Source: Oscillospiraceae bacterium MB24-C1 (GTDB taxonomy: Bacteria; Bacillota; Clostridia; Oscillospirales; Ruminococcaceae). Taken from it: a DNA stretch of 64,000 nucleotides. The stretch is taken from positions 558,001-622,000 of the forward strand of contig CP133187.1 in NCBI GenBank assembly GCA_030913685.1, in the 5' to 3' direction. The notes beneath the pieces were generated by a model. That model saw only the letters and a list, made by a program, of their open reading frames with translations. It did not search any database and was not told the DNA's origin. This document shows, piece after piece, positions 35,264-43,776 of this stretch (within the stretch, counting starts at the first letter, position 1; every line of letters starts with the position of its first letter). Made by a program: the position numbers and the translations under genes.

Positions 35264-37027
35264 TTAAGGCAGCATCAGTGACTGCACCAGCGCCTCGTCA
35301 GGGTCGACGATGGCGGTGGAGAAATTTTCATATATAACCATGCCCGGCTTGCCCCCAGGTTGTTTTTTAACGTTTTTAATTGTGGTATAATCCACCGGCA
35401 CCTTAGCGGAATTGCGTGCTTTGGAGTTAACCGCCGCAATAACTGCCGCCTCGGTCAGCGTGCGGTTGGGCACCTCCTGCCCTTCAGTAACAATCACAGT
35501 ATGTGAGCCTGCAATTTTCTGTGTGTGAAACCAAATATCGGTTTTGCGGCTATCTTTTAACGTTAACCGTTCATTTTGTAGGTTGTTTCGACCTGAGAGA
35601 ATTAAAAAACCGTCAGATGAACGATATTGCAGCGGGAGTAGCTTTTGCTCCTGCTTCTTTTTTCCCGATGGCGCGGCCTTTAGATAACCACCCTCACTCA
35701 GCTCTGCACGAATAGCTGAAAGCTCGGCTTCACTGCGCGCCCGGGTCATTAAGTCGTAGACGGTGTCAAGATACGCCAGTTCCTGTTCCCCCTGCGCAAT
35801 CAGGTCTTTGAGCATCTTCTCGGCGGTATCGGCCCGGCGATATTCTTTGTAGTAACGCTGTACGTTTTGCACCGGTGTCAGGCGGATATCCAGCGGAATG
35901 GTCACGTCACCGCCCGCTTCATCAAAATAATCCGGCACTGTAATGCGGTTCATCCCTTTTTCAAGTTGGTACATATTTGCGGACAACAAATCGCCAAAAC
36001 GGCGTAGCTGTTCTCGGTTTTTGCAATCAAGCAGCTCCTGCTTCTGAGCCGAGAGCTTACGCTCAATACGCTCTATGCGCGCAGTGATTAGGCGCGAAAA
36101 GTCGCTCATCTTCTGCTTCATGCGGTCTACGGCGTCTTTCTCGCCGTAAAATGCATCCAACATGACGGAAATTTCATCAAAGCGCTTTACCTGCATGGCA
36201 TTGCCATACTGTCCGATGGGGATGAAAGAAAAATCCTTCGGCACCCCGTCAGATGTCAATACCGTGGTCGGTTCGGCTACGCCGGACTCCAGCACACTAC
36301 AAAGCTTTTCCAGCTCTACAACCAGCGCGGCATACTGCGTCTGCGAAAGCTCGCTTTTGTTCGTCGAAATTCCGCCCAGCGCGCGGTGAACAATTTCTCT
36401 GGCCAATACTGGCGAGGCACCCGAGAGCGTCTCCTGCAAGAGCTTAGCGGTATCAATATCCCGCGGGGAAGCCTTCAGTGCATCTATAACCGCCTGTGCA
36501 CCGTCGGCCAATAGATCGATCCGTTCCTGTGGCGGTGGATTTTCATAGCGCAGACCTGGCAAAATCTGGCGCAATGACGAACGGTCGGCCCCGACGCGCT
36601 TCATCGAATCAATAATGCGGCCGTCGGCCCCTATTAAAATCACATTGGAATAACGGCCCATCAGCTCGGCTGCCAGCGTGACAATGACGGTATCGCCAAG
36701 GTCGTTAACTGTTTCAAAATCAAAAAACAGCACTCGTTCAAAACCGGGCTGCCGAATAGCGACCAGCTTAGCATTGCCAACCCATTTACGCAGCAGCATG
36801 CAAAACATTGGCGGCTGCTTGGGATTTTCGACCGAAATGGTAGTAAAATGCGCCCGCGCGGACGCCGCATGGGCACAAAGCAACAACCGGCGATTTTCCT
36901 GCCGTGCGCGTATAGCTAGAATCAACTCTTCTTTAACGGGTTGATAAACCTTATCCACCCGGCTACCGATCAGCACCTGTGAAAGCTCGGCTTTTAATAG
37001 CGAGAGCATCATACCGTCGAGTGCCAC
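35264..37027 (-). CDS. rqcH: Ribosome quality control protein RqcH (NFACT/FbpA)
   Basis: 587 residues. NFACT-N domain (about 1-180, with GSRVDKVYQPVKEELIL), two helical segments about 280-420 making the coiled coil, and the C-terminal NFACT-R domain (DIWFHTQKIAGSHTVIV). Family members bind 50S-peptidyl-tRNA complexes and add C-terminal alanine tails to stalled peptides; also annotated as fibronectin-binding protein. trmK lies upstream, 5 nt away. Confidence 0.93.
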   Translation of the reverse strand: MALDGMMLSLLKAELSQVLIGSRVDKVYQPVKEELILAIRARQENRRLLLCAHAASARAHFTTISVENPKQPPMFCMLLRKWVGNAKLVAIRQPGFERVLFFDFETVNDLGDTVIVTLAAELMGRYSNVILIGADGRIIDSMKRVGADRSSLRQILPGLRYENPPPQERIDLLADGAQAVIDALKASPRDIDTAKLLQETLSGASPVLAREIVHRALGGISTNKSELSQTQYAALVVELEKLCSVLESGVAEPTTVLTSDGVPKDFSFIPIGQYGNAMQVKRFDEISVMLDAFYGEKDAVDRMKQKMSDFSRLITARIERIERKLSAQKQELLDCKNREQLRRFGDLLSANMYQLEKGMNRITVPDYFDEAGGDVTIPLDIRLTPVQNVQRYYKEYRRADTAEKMLKDLIAQGEQELAYLDTVYDLMTRARSEAELSAIRAELSEGGYLKAAPSGKKKQEQKLLPLQYRSSDGFLILSGRNNLQNERLTLKDSRKTDIWFHTQKIAGSHTVIVTEGQEVPNRTLTEAAVIAAVNSKARNSAKVPVDYTTIKNVKKQPGGKPGMVIYENFSTAIVDPDEALVQSLMLP

Positions 37028-37031
37028 AGGC

Positions 37032-37730
37032 TCACTTCCCCTCTTCTATGACCGTAATAAGTTTATTAATCAGGCAACGCAAACGAGCGGCCTTTTCAGG
37101 GCTTTTCAGCTCCACCCCGCGCTCTTGACGTTTGAGCGATAACACCGTGCGCCACAAATAAGCGCGAGCCTCCTCTGACAGGTCGCAAGCCAGCTCCCCT
37201 GCATAGCAGTATAGGTCATATTCACTTAGCTTACACCGCCAGCCAGTATATGCGACCCGCATCACGGTGTAGACATGATCACCTGATACACTGGCCTTTT
37301 CGCACGAGATGCAATAGCCGTTGGTGCAAAGCCAGTGGCGCAAGAACGGCGCTTTAGTCATGGGTTGAAGTAAAAACTGCTTATTCGCCAGACTTTCCCA
37401 TGGACAACGTTCTAAAATAGATGCAATCATCTCGCCGCCCATACCGGCGATGACAATGTCGTCCACCTCATCCTGATTTAACGGAAAAAGCCCGTCGCCA
37501 AGGCGGCAGGCAATCTTATCAGTTAACCCCTGTCGTTCAATTTCTTTACGCGCCTTATTAAGCGGTTTTTCTTTGATGTCACAAGCAATACCGCTGTCTA
37601 TTCTGTCGTCGCGCATCAGGGCGCAAATTAAATAGCCGTGATCACAACCGATGTCGGCCAGCCGTGAACCGCTGCGCACCATCGACGCGATGCTGCGCAA
37701 ACGGGGATCAAGTGTTTCAACAGCACTCAA
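37032..37730 (-). CDS. trmK: tRNA (adenine22-N1)-methyltransferase
   Basis: 232 residues. Start TTG 37730 with GAGAGG upstream. SAM-binding LADIGCDHGYLI near residue 23 and VIAGMGGEMIA near 92 are TrmK signatures; the C-terminal helical part (about 165-230) is also typical. It methylates A22 of some tRNAs. Paired with rqcH, unlike the more common trmK-nif3 pairing. Confidence 0.93.
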   Translation of the reverse strand: MSAVETLDPRLRSIASMVRSGSRLADIGCDHGYLICALMRDDRIDSGIACDIKEKPLNKARKEIERQGLTDKIACRLGDGLFPLNQDEVDDIVIAGMGGEMIASILERCPWESLANKQFLLQPMTKAPFLRHWLCTNGYCISCEKASVSGDHVYTVMRVAYTGWRCKLSEYDLYCYAGELACDLSEEARAYLWRTVLSLKRQERGVELKSPEKAARLRCLINKLITVIEEGK

Positions 37731-37920
37731 AATTGATGATCCTCTCTTCTTCTGGGCATTTTACACATTGCTCTTGTTGGATATAATCGTCCAGCGCCCC
37801 ATTCAAAGGCGAGTCATTGGACATAATTCAGTACAACAATTGATGTTTCGTTATTATACCACAAACAACACCATTTTGCCAGTAATACCGGCATAAAACT
37901 CGTACACAAATAAAAAAAAC

Positions 37921-37950
37921 ACACCGCAGGATAACACTATCCTGCGGTGT
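37921..37950 (-). terminator. Terminator after zinc-ribbon gene
   Basis: Perfect 13-bp stem ACACCGCAGGATA/TATCCTGCGGTGT with a 4-nt loop, followed on the minus strand by eight T. Confidence 0.9.
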
Positions 37951-37970
37951 ATTCACATACGGATTTAAGC

Positions 37971-38246
37971 TTACACTTCTTTTAACTTTGCAAAGCACTC
38001 GCTGCAGTACACTGGGCGGTCTTCACGAGGTCTGAAAGGAACCTTTGCTTCTTTGCCGCATGCTGCGCATGTAGCAACAAACATTTCCCTTTCAGGCCTT
38101 GAAGCATTTTTGCGGGCATCGCGGCATTTTTTGCATCTTTGGGGTTCGTTTACGAAGCCGTGCTCCGCATAGAACTCCTGCTCTCCAGCGGTAAATACAA
38201 AATCAGCGCCACACTCTTTGCATTTTAAGGTTTTGTCTTCGTACAT
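37971..38246 (-). CDS. Probable zinc-ribbon protein
   Basis: 91 residues carrying CKECGADF, CKKC, CAACGK and CSEC pairs, i.e. two four-cysteine zinc sites. The first half matches a 'probable zinc-ribbon domain' family with the FTAGEQEFYAEHGF segment, often found in short Firmicute proteins. GAGGTAAAAGAA precedes ATG. It follows the sigma factor gene on the same strand by 145 bp. Function unknown. Confidence 0.8.
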   Translation of the reverse strand: MYEDKTLKCKECGADFVFTAGEQEFYAEHGFVNEPQRCKKCRDARKNASRPEREMFVATCAACGKEAKVPFRPREDRPVYCSECFAKLKEV

Positions 38247-38390
38247 TTCTTTTACCTCGCTTATGGATTGGATTTACCCGAAGCATTCCGGAGACCTAGG
38301 GATCGCCAGTGTACCTAAGGGTATTATTTATGTAGCCGAATGGCGTACATTCTGGAAAAAGAAGATACTTGCCGCTGAACTCAGCGGTCA

Positions 38391-38954
38391 TTACAACCTG
38401 CGCAGCTTGCGTCTGGTCCTCTGGAGTGCATTATCCACAGCCTTAGTCGTGCTCTGAAGAAGCCGAGCAATCTCCTGATAAGAATATCCACCCAGATAAT
38501 AACGAATGACCTGATGCTCAAAGCCGGATAAGCAGGTGTCCACCCTATGTAACCACTGGCCTAATTGCTCGCGGTTTATCACAATCTCCTGCGGATCCTC
38601 TTCCTGCGTGGTCTTCCAATAATTTTCTCCCCATGGCGGACAGCTCTCAAGGCTGACTATTGGCAGCTTTCGGCTGGCTGTTGCCACTGCGGAGCGGAGG
38701 CGATTTGTAATACAAACGTATGCAAATGTTTCAAACGAAGCGCCATACTTATGGTCATAAGCGCGAATAGCATGTAAAAGACCGATAACACCTTCTTGGA
38801 TAAGGTCGTCGGTTTCCACGCCCTTCTGCCTAAAGGCATTGGCGCGGCTGTGCACCATTGGCAGATAACGTTCAAGCAGTCCGTTCTCTCCGGCCGCCTT
38901 TGTAATGGTAGATTGCGCAATCGAATTCTTTTGCTGTGCCAAATCCACCGCCAT
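38391..38954 (-). CDS. Sigma-70 family factor, SigH-like
   Basis: 187 residues. Region 2 (DDLIQEGVIGLLHAIRAYD and FETFAYVCITNRLRSAV) and region 4 with a helix-turn-helix (SYQEIARLLQSTTKAVDNAL) are clear; no region 1.1. The RAYDHKYGASFETFA core is SigH/Spo0H-like, which in Firmicutes drives early sporulation. A near-consensus promoter lies at 38988-39016. The gene is slightly shorter than Bacillus SigH. Confidence 0.85.
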   Translation of the reverse strand: MAVDLAQQKNSIAQSTITKAAGENGLLERYLPMVHSRANAFRQKGVETDDLIQEGVIGLLHAIRAYDHKYGASFETFAYVCITNRLRSAVATASRKLPIVSLESCPPWGENYWKTTQEEDPQEIVINREQLGQWLHRVDTCLSGFEHQVIRYYLGGYSYQEIARLLQSTTKAVDNALQRTRRKLRRL

Positions 38955-38987
38955 ACTGCCTCCACATTATTTCTTTCAATAGTCCTA

Positions 38988-39016
38988 ATGTTATACCGGT
39001 TTTCATTTTTTGTCAA
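38988..39016 (-). promoter_or_regulatory. Candidate promoter of sigma factor gene
   Basis: Minus strand -35 TTGACA (39011-39016) and -10 TAACAT (38988-38993), 17-bp spacer. Confidence 0.4.
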
Positions 39017-39283
39017 TAGAATATTGTGCAATGCGCTACATTTCTTTGAACCCAAATACTATTTTTTTGTTTTTTGTCGCTTAATTATGATAATAATACC
39101 GCATTCGATAAAAAACGACAAGTTTCTGTGACTTTAATTTATAAAACACCGAGCTAGAAGGGAGAAAGTATTCTCTAGTGTTCCAAATAGAAAATGGGCG
39201 ACCGGATCCCATCGTTATAAGAGCGGTTTTTTCAGGCAGTGCTTGGCCGTTTTGGCCGTACTGCCCGCCTCCGTTATTAGGTC

Positions 39284-39928
39284 CTAACCACCAAGCGTGA
39301 CATCCTGTGTATCATACCACGCGAGAGCTTTTTCCAAATGCTCAGCTTTAAAGTCTGGCCACATCTCATCAAGCGTGTAAAAATCTGCATAGACGCTTTG
39401 AACTGGCAACAACCCCGAAAGCCGCTTTCTACCACCCCAGCGGATAACAAGATCAATGCGTGAAATTTCTCTTGACCTCAAGCTTTGCGTGATGGCGTTG
39501 CGATTATTGGCCGTTGTATGCATATTGCCCATATCCCACTCCCAGCCGTAATTGACCAGAAAATTGACCTTGATGACACCACTTCCAAAGGATGTCCTTT
39601 TTTTTGCATAGGGTAAAAGCGCCGGTGGAAACATCGGCGACTCGGTATTACCCACCACGATCAAATTGGCGTTTTCTTGTTGAATCAACTGTACCGCCTC
39701 GACACAGGCGTCGGAAAAAGCATTGACTTCGATATGCGGTCTTTTGCAGTTATCGGTAGTAAAACCGTAATAAGTAAGCTCCTTAACCCCATATCTCTGT
39801 GCCATTTTAAGGCAGGCCACCCCCGGATGCAGCCCGCGGCTGTATCCTTCATGCTTTTCAAGCCCAGCATTTTTGGCCCAACGTCTGTTACCGTCGGGGA
39901 TAAGAGCAATGTGATTTGGAATTCTCAT
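39284..39928 (-). CDS. Isoprenyl (undecaprenyl) diphosphate synthase family protein
   Basis: 214 residues, about 25 shorter than typical UppS. IALIPDGNRRWAK holds the catalytic Asp; the C-terminal DLVIRWGGRKRLSGLLPVQSVYADFY replaces the usual RTSGEXRLSNFLLWQ. The shortened length and altered C-terminal motif suggest a second, specialised cis-prenyltransferase rather than the essential UppS, which would sit with cdsA elsewhere. AAAGGAAAGAGGTGG precedes ATG. Confidence 0.75.
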   Translation of the reverse strand: MRIPNHIALIPDGNRRWAKNAGLEKHEGYSRGLHPGVACLKMAQRYGVKELTYYGFTTDNCKRPHIEVNAFSDACVEAVQLIQQENANLIVVGNTESPMFPPALLPYAKKRTSFGSGVIKVNFLVNYGWEWDMGNMHTTANNRNAITQSLRSREISRIDLVIRWGGRKRLSGLLPVQSVYADFYTLDEMWPDFKAEHLEKALAWYDTQDVTLGG

Positions 39929-40122
39929 GCTGCCACCTCTTTCCTTTGCCCCTATATTATGGGCCCGCCCTATGCATATAATCGCCGATATTCAAGTAAA
40001 TTTTAAAATGGTAGACCCACAAAGATGTTCAAGGTATCAATGTCCCATCAGCAAGTGATCCGTTTAATCTTAATCGTACCAACCTTTTAAAGCAACATAT
40101 TAAAAATGGTGGTGATAACAGC

Positions 40123-40767
40123 ATGAACAACATCAACAACTCTTACAAGTTTGTTAATCTTCCATTACCCTATGCCTATAATTCAATGGAACCATTTATT
40201 GACGCCAAGACCATGGAAATCCATCACGACAGACATTTACAGGGTTATGTCAACAATCTAAATAAGGCGCTTGAGCGCTATCCAGAACTACAAAGGTTGC
40301 CGCTTGAAGCACTGGTCACGCCGCCGGAGACACTGCCCGCTTCTAACAGCAATGCTATCAGGAATAATGCCGGAGGCGTTTATAACCACCGTTTCTATTT
40401 TAACGGTCTGATACCTGCCGCCAACGCAAAATCACTCTCCGGCATGCTGCTTGAGGATATCAACAAAACTTACGGCAGTTTTGATGCCTTTAAGTCTGCC
40501 TTTAAGAACGCCGCGCTATCGGTATTCGGTTCAGGCTATGCGTGGTTGGTTGTTGACAATAGAGGGGATCTTAAGATTATCACCACCGCAAACCAAGATA
40601 CCCCGCTATCATGGAACCTCTGCCCTATTTTAAACATCGATGTTTGGGAACATGCCTATTATCTAAAGCACTACAACATGCGCGCAAGCTATATTGATGA
40701 TTGGTTTAACGTTGTCGACTGGGACAATGCCAACATCAATTTCTCGGCATGTTTTAACACTTTTTAG
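40123..40767 (+). CDS. sodA: Superoxide dismutase [Fe/Mn] family
   Basis: 214 residues. Metal ligands are in IHHDRHLQGYV, NHRFYF (replacing the common HANH-type motif with VYNH), and DVWEHAYYLKHY. The fold dismutates superoxide. It lies just before a coat-like gene and a LysM gene, all on the plus strand, suggesting a role in spore coat maturation (inference). The canonical NNGGGHANH reads NNAGGVYNH here. Confidence 0.9.
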   Translation: MNNINNSYKFVNLPLPYAYNSMEPFIDAKTMEIHHDRHLQGYVNNLNKALERYPELQRLPLEALVTPPETLPASNSNAIRNNAGGVYNHRFYFNGLIPAANAKSLSGMLLEDINKTYGSFDAFKSAFKNAALSVFGSGYAWLVVDNRGDLKIITTANQDTPLSWNLCPILNIDVWEHAYYLKHYNMRASYIDDWFNVVDWDNANINFSACFNTF

Positions 40768-40939
40768 TCTGAGTAATTGTTCGCACTTTGGCGCAATAAA
40801 AAGCCTTGTGGGACATATTTATTTTAACATTTAAAAACATAATGATGTCAATTATGCAGTCCTTTTATTTGCAGCATTTCCACCATGACATGCATATTTT
40901 ATCATCACTGCCAAATACTAAGGCCGAGGTGATTAATTT

Positions 40940-41428
40940 ATGACATTAAGCCAAAAAGAAACTATGCTTCTTCAAGATTTGAAATCTCATGAAAAACTTT
41001 GCGTTGATAAGTACGCACAGTATTCGTCCGAAGCTTCCGACAGCCAACTCAAAAACCTATTTTCGCAGATTGGCCAAACCGAACAAAACCACCTAAACAC
41101 CATTGAACAAATCATGAGCGGAACTGTTCCCACTATGAGCAGCAGCAGCGGAGGCAGCCAGGGTAGCAGCTCTAGCCAGCAACAATCAAGTAGCACAGCA
41201 AGCGCTACTTCCACTTACAGCAGCAATTCCTCCGGTAAGCAGCGCGATCAATTCCTCTGCTCGGACATTCTGGCAACCGAGAAGCATGTTTCATCGGTAT
41301 ATGATACCAGCATTTTTGAGTTTAAAGACGATCAGGTAAGAAATGCGCTCAATCACATCCAAAAGGAAGAGCAACAGCACGGCAAACAAATCTATGACTT
41401 TATGTCGGCCAACGGCATGTACTCGTAA
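40940..41428 (+). CDS. Spore coat protein, CotF-like
   Basis: 162 residues. Two ferritin-like/CotF-type helical halves (about 1-68 and 103-162) are joined by a Ser/Gln/Thr-rich linker (about 70-102). Each half carries the QTEQNHLNTIEQIM or QKEEQQHGKQIYDFM pattern. GAGGTG precedes ATG 40940. A coat assignment rests on family resemblance. Confidence 0.75.
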   Translation: MTLSQKETMLLQDLKSHEKLCVDKYAQYSSEASDSQLKNLFSQIGQTEQNHLNTIEQIMSGTVPTMSSSSGGSQGSSSSQQQSSSTASATSTYSSNSSGKQRDQFLCSDILATEKHVSSVYDTSIFEFKDDQVRNALNHIQKEEQQHGKQIYDFMSANGMYS

Positions 41429-41433
41429 AAACA

Positions 41434-41470
41434 ACGCCCACAAAGCCATACTCTATGGCTGCGTGGGCGT
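41434..41470 (+). terminator. Terminator after coat-like gene
   Basis: ACGCCCAC-AGCCAT pairs with ATGGCT-GTGGGCGT, then TTTCTCTGTTT. Confidence 0.8.
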
Positions 41471-41602
41471 TTCTCTGTTTTACATGCATTCACCTAAGGC
41501 GCTTTTTCGACATCGGCAACGAATCAAAATACCCTTTTTCTGTCGATTCGCTGGCACCATCCAAAACTTATAGCCATATGATAGTATCGAGGTGATTATA
41601 AA

Positions 41603-41833
41603 ATGCTTAATTATGTTATTCAACCGGGAGATACCCTATATAGAATTTCACAAATGTATGGTGTAACAGTTCAGGAAATTGTAGAAGCTAACCCCCACGT
41701 TAACCCGTATAACCTCTATGTAGGCCAAATCATACAAATACCCGCACGCCCGTTTGAACTGGTACAGCAGTTTCAAAGATCTTTTGAGCAAATGCCGGTG
41801 CAAAGAAATATGCCCACGCGACCGGGCAATTAA
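41603..41833 (+). CDS. LysM-domain protein
   Basis: 76 residues: one LysM domain (about 3-46, YVIQPGDTLYRISQMYGVTVQEIV) plus a short tail. No signal peptide, so it may be delivered to the spore from the mother cell or bind peptidoglycan inside a sporulating cell. CGAGGTGATT precedes ATG. Confidence 0.85.
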   Translation: MLNYVIQPGDTLYRISQMYGVTVQEIVEANPHVNPYNLYVGQIIQIPARPFELVQQFQRSFEQMPVQRNMPTRPGN

Positions 41834-41920
41834 AAAGTAACAGGTTGCTTCTTTGTGTGGCATGCCGAACTAGGTCCTAAAACTACAATCATACATATAT
41901 TATTCGGTAGTTTAGCGCAA

Positions 41921-41959
41921 AAGAGCCGACGCTAGGTAAAACAGCGTCAGGCTCCTTTT
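41921..41959 (+). terminator. Terminator after LysM gene
   Basis: GAGCC-GACGCT pairs with AGCGTC-GGCTC, then CTTTTG. Confidence 0.7.
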
Positions 41960-42084
41960 GTATTTAGATTGCCCTTTTGTCGGCAATCAATGCCCAGATA
42001 GATTTGACGCCTGAGCAAAAGGATGCTACAATCGGGGCAAAAGCCGATCAACTGTTGGCGAAAAATGATACGGGAGCGTTTTGC

Positions 42085-42426
42085 ATGAACTATGACGTTG
42101 TTTTCCATGTGGACGAAATGAGCAAATGGGCGTTGACGTTAAAAAACGTATCCAATCTGTTACAACAGGTGGATAAAGAAAAAACGCGCATCGAAATTCT
42201 GGCCAACTCTGAAGCGGTAAAAGGCTATATGCTGTTAGATAATATTTTCGAGACAGATATACGGCAGTTACATGCACAGGGCGTCGTATTTGTTGCATGT
42301 AATAATGCCCTGAAAGCGCTGGCAATCGATCCAATTGAACTACTACCATTTATAAAGGTTGTTCCCGCCGGTGTTTTGGAGCTAATTGAACGGCAATCCG
42401 AGGGATATGCGTATATCAAACCATGA
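42085..42426 (+). CDS. DsrE-family protein
   Basis: 113 residues from ATG 42085, preferred because GGGAG lies 9 nt upstream and 113 residues matches the family. An in-frame TTG at 41977 would add 36 residues overlapping the preceding terminator. The Rossmann-like DsrE/F fold is shown by MNYDVVFHVDEMSKW and VVFVACNNALKALAI with one Cys. Such proteins handle sulphur or act as small electron/sulphur carriers. Alone; a terminator follows. Confidence 0.75.
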   Translation: MNYDVVFHVDEMSKWALTLKNVSNLLQQVDKEKTRIEILANSEAVKGYMLLDNIFETDIRQLHAQGVVFVACNNALKALAIDPIELLPFIKVVPAGVLELIERQSEGYAYIKP

Positions 42427-42720
42427 CGATGATTGAGTAAAGCCCAGTCGCTATATGTCATGGATACACAGTTGATACCACCACATCAGCTGGTGATATC
42501 TCTCGTCCCTATTAAATCAAAAAAAGTCCAGCTTAGGCTGGGCTTTTTTGCATACATACGATAAAATAGAATCGTGCGATAAAAGATGCTAAAATACTAA
42601 AAATTAGACCTGACATAGTAAATACTAAGCATCTTTTACAGCGATAACACGACTGAATATGCGTTGACCCATTTATGTTGTTCAAAATGTTATTAAATAC
42701 AGCGAATTGGAGTGATTAAA
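42427..42720. other. Intergenic region with terminator
   Basis: A terminator hairpin AAGTCCAGC/GCTGGGCTTTTTT at 42524-42550 ends the DsrE gene. The remainder is AT-rich and contains the LysR upstream region; no other feature seen. Confidence 0.6.
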
Positions 42721-43626
42721 TTGAACCTTCGCAAGCTTTCTTATTTTGTAAGTCTCGCAAATCATTTAAATTACACCCGAGCCGCTGAGGAAAATTATAT
42801 TTCCCAACCAACCATGACAGCACAAATTAATTCACTCGAAGAAGAATTGCAGGTGAAATTGTTTGAAAGAAGTAATAAATCTGTAAGTCTAACCGCTTCC
42901 GGTGAGTTGTTTTTAAAAAATGCAGTCCATATTTTAAATTATTATCAGTCCAGCGTTCAGAAATTACGTGATTTTGATAAGAGGCAAGAATCCAGTCTTT
43001 CTGTTGGCTTTAGCGGCCCTATCGCTTCAGAGTATATTCCTACATTAATCGCAACATTTAAAAGCAAATTTGCCAAGATATCTTTAAATATGAAGAAAGG
43101 TACACTAAGCGGAATCACTCAAGACTTAAAAAAAGGTATTGTAGATGTCATTTTCTCCAATCAATTCGAAATACAAGGGCACCCCGAATTAGATTATGAA
43201 GTTTTATTTGAATCTGGGCCCTGTGTAATAATAAATTCAAACCACCCATTAGCTAATAAAAAATATCTTACACTACAGGATTTGCGTGGCGAACGCTTAT
43301 TTGCCACTAAAGACCATGCTTCATCTGAACTGTCTCGGTCTGCACAAATTTTACAATCAGGCGGTTTGCAGTATAAAGACGAAGATATTATTTATGACGA
43401 AGAGGTTGTTTTATCGATGGTGGCCGGAGGCCTTGGTCTGTTCCCCACCTCCCGTTGGTATAATCAATATTTACCATATAAAAATAATAACAAATGTCTT
43501 GATTTACATATCAATGTTGAAAATATGAAGTTTGTTATAGCTTGGCAAAAAGACAATAATTCCTTTGCGCTTAAGCAATTTATTGATATATCACAAAACT
43601 ACCAATGGGGTAAATATAGCATTTAG
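42721..43626 (+). CDS. LysR-family transcriptional regulator
   Basis: 301 residues from TTG 42721, with TTGGAG 9 nt upstream. N-terminal winged HTH (NLRKLSYFVSLANHLNYTRAAEENYISQPTM begins it; written from residue 1) and a C-terminal effector domain. It directly precedes the FMN/FAD reductase gene on the same strand (150 bp) and is the likely regulator of it. It belongs to the AT-rich accessory part of the window. Confidence 0.9.
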   Translation: MNLRKLSYFVSLANHLNYTRAAEENYISQPTMTAQINSLEEELQVKLFERSNKSVSLTASGELFLKNAVHILNYYQSSVQKLRDFDKRQESSLSVGFSGPIASEYIPTLIATFKSKFAKISLNMKKGTLSGITQDLKKGIVDVIFSNQFEIQGHPELDYEVLFESGPCVIINSNHPLANKKYLTLQDLRGERLFATKDHASSELSRSAQILQSGGLQYKDEDIIYDEEVVLSMVAGGLGLFPTSRWYNQYLPYKNNNKCLDLHINVENMKFVIAWQKDNNSFALKQFIDISQNYQWGKYSI

Positions 43627-43714
43627 CACCTGCTATTTTACAATGATTTTTGCACTATAATCAATAGCCAAAACTACCATAGAAAAAAGCTATACCGCTA
43701 TCTGATAATGTAAT

Positions 43715-43743
43715 TTTACTTCTTTAAAGTCAAGTGTTATGAT
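43715..43743 (+). promoter_or_regulatory. Promoter of flavoprotein reductase
   Basis: -35 TTTACT (43715-43720), -10 TATGAT (43738-43743), 17-bp spacer, 33 nt before the start codon. Confidence 0.5.
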
Positions 43744-43776
43744 CTAGACAATCTTTTATTGATCAGGAGGGAAACC

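Noticed and set aside
38218-38457. 79-residue plus-strand ORF
   Set aside because: It runs antisense to the start of the zinc-ribbon gene and the end of the sigma factor gene, with no ribosome site.
41977-42084. 36-residue N-terminal extension of the DsrE protein
   Set aside because: It starts within a few nt of the upstream terminator without a ribosome site; the internal ATG has GGGAG.
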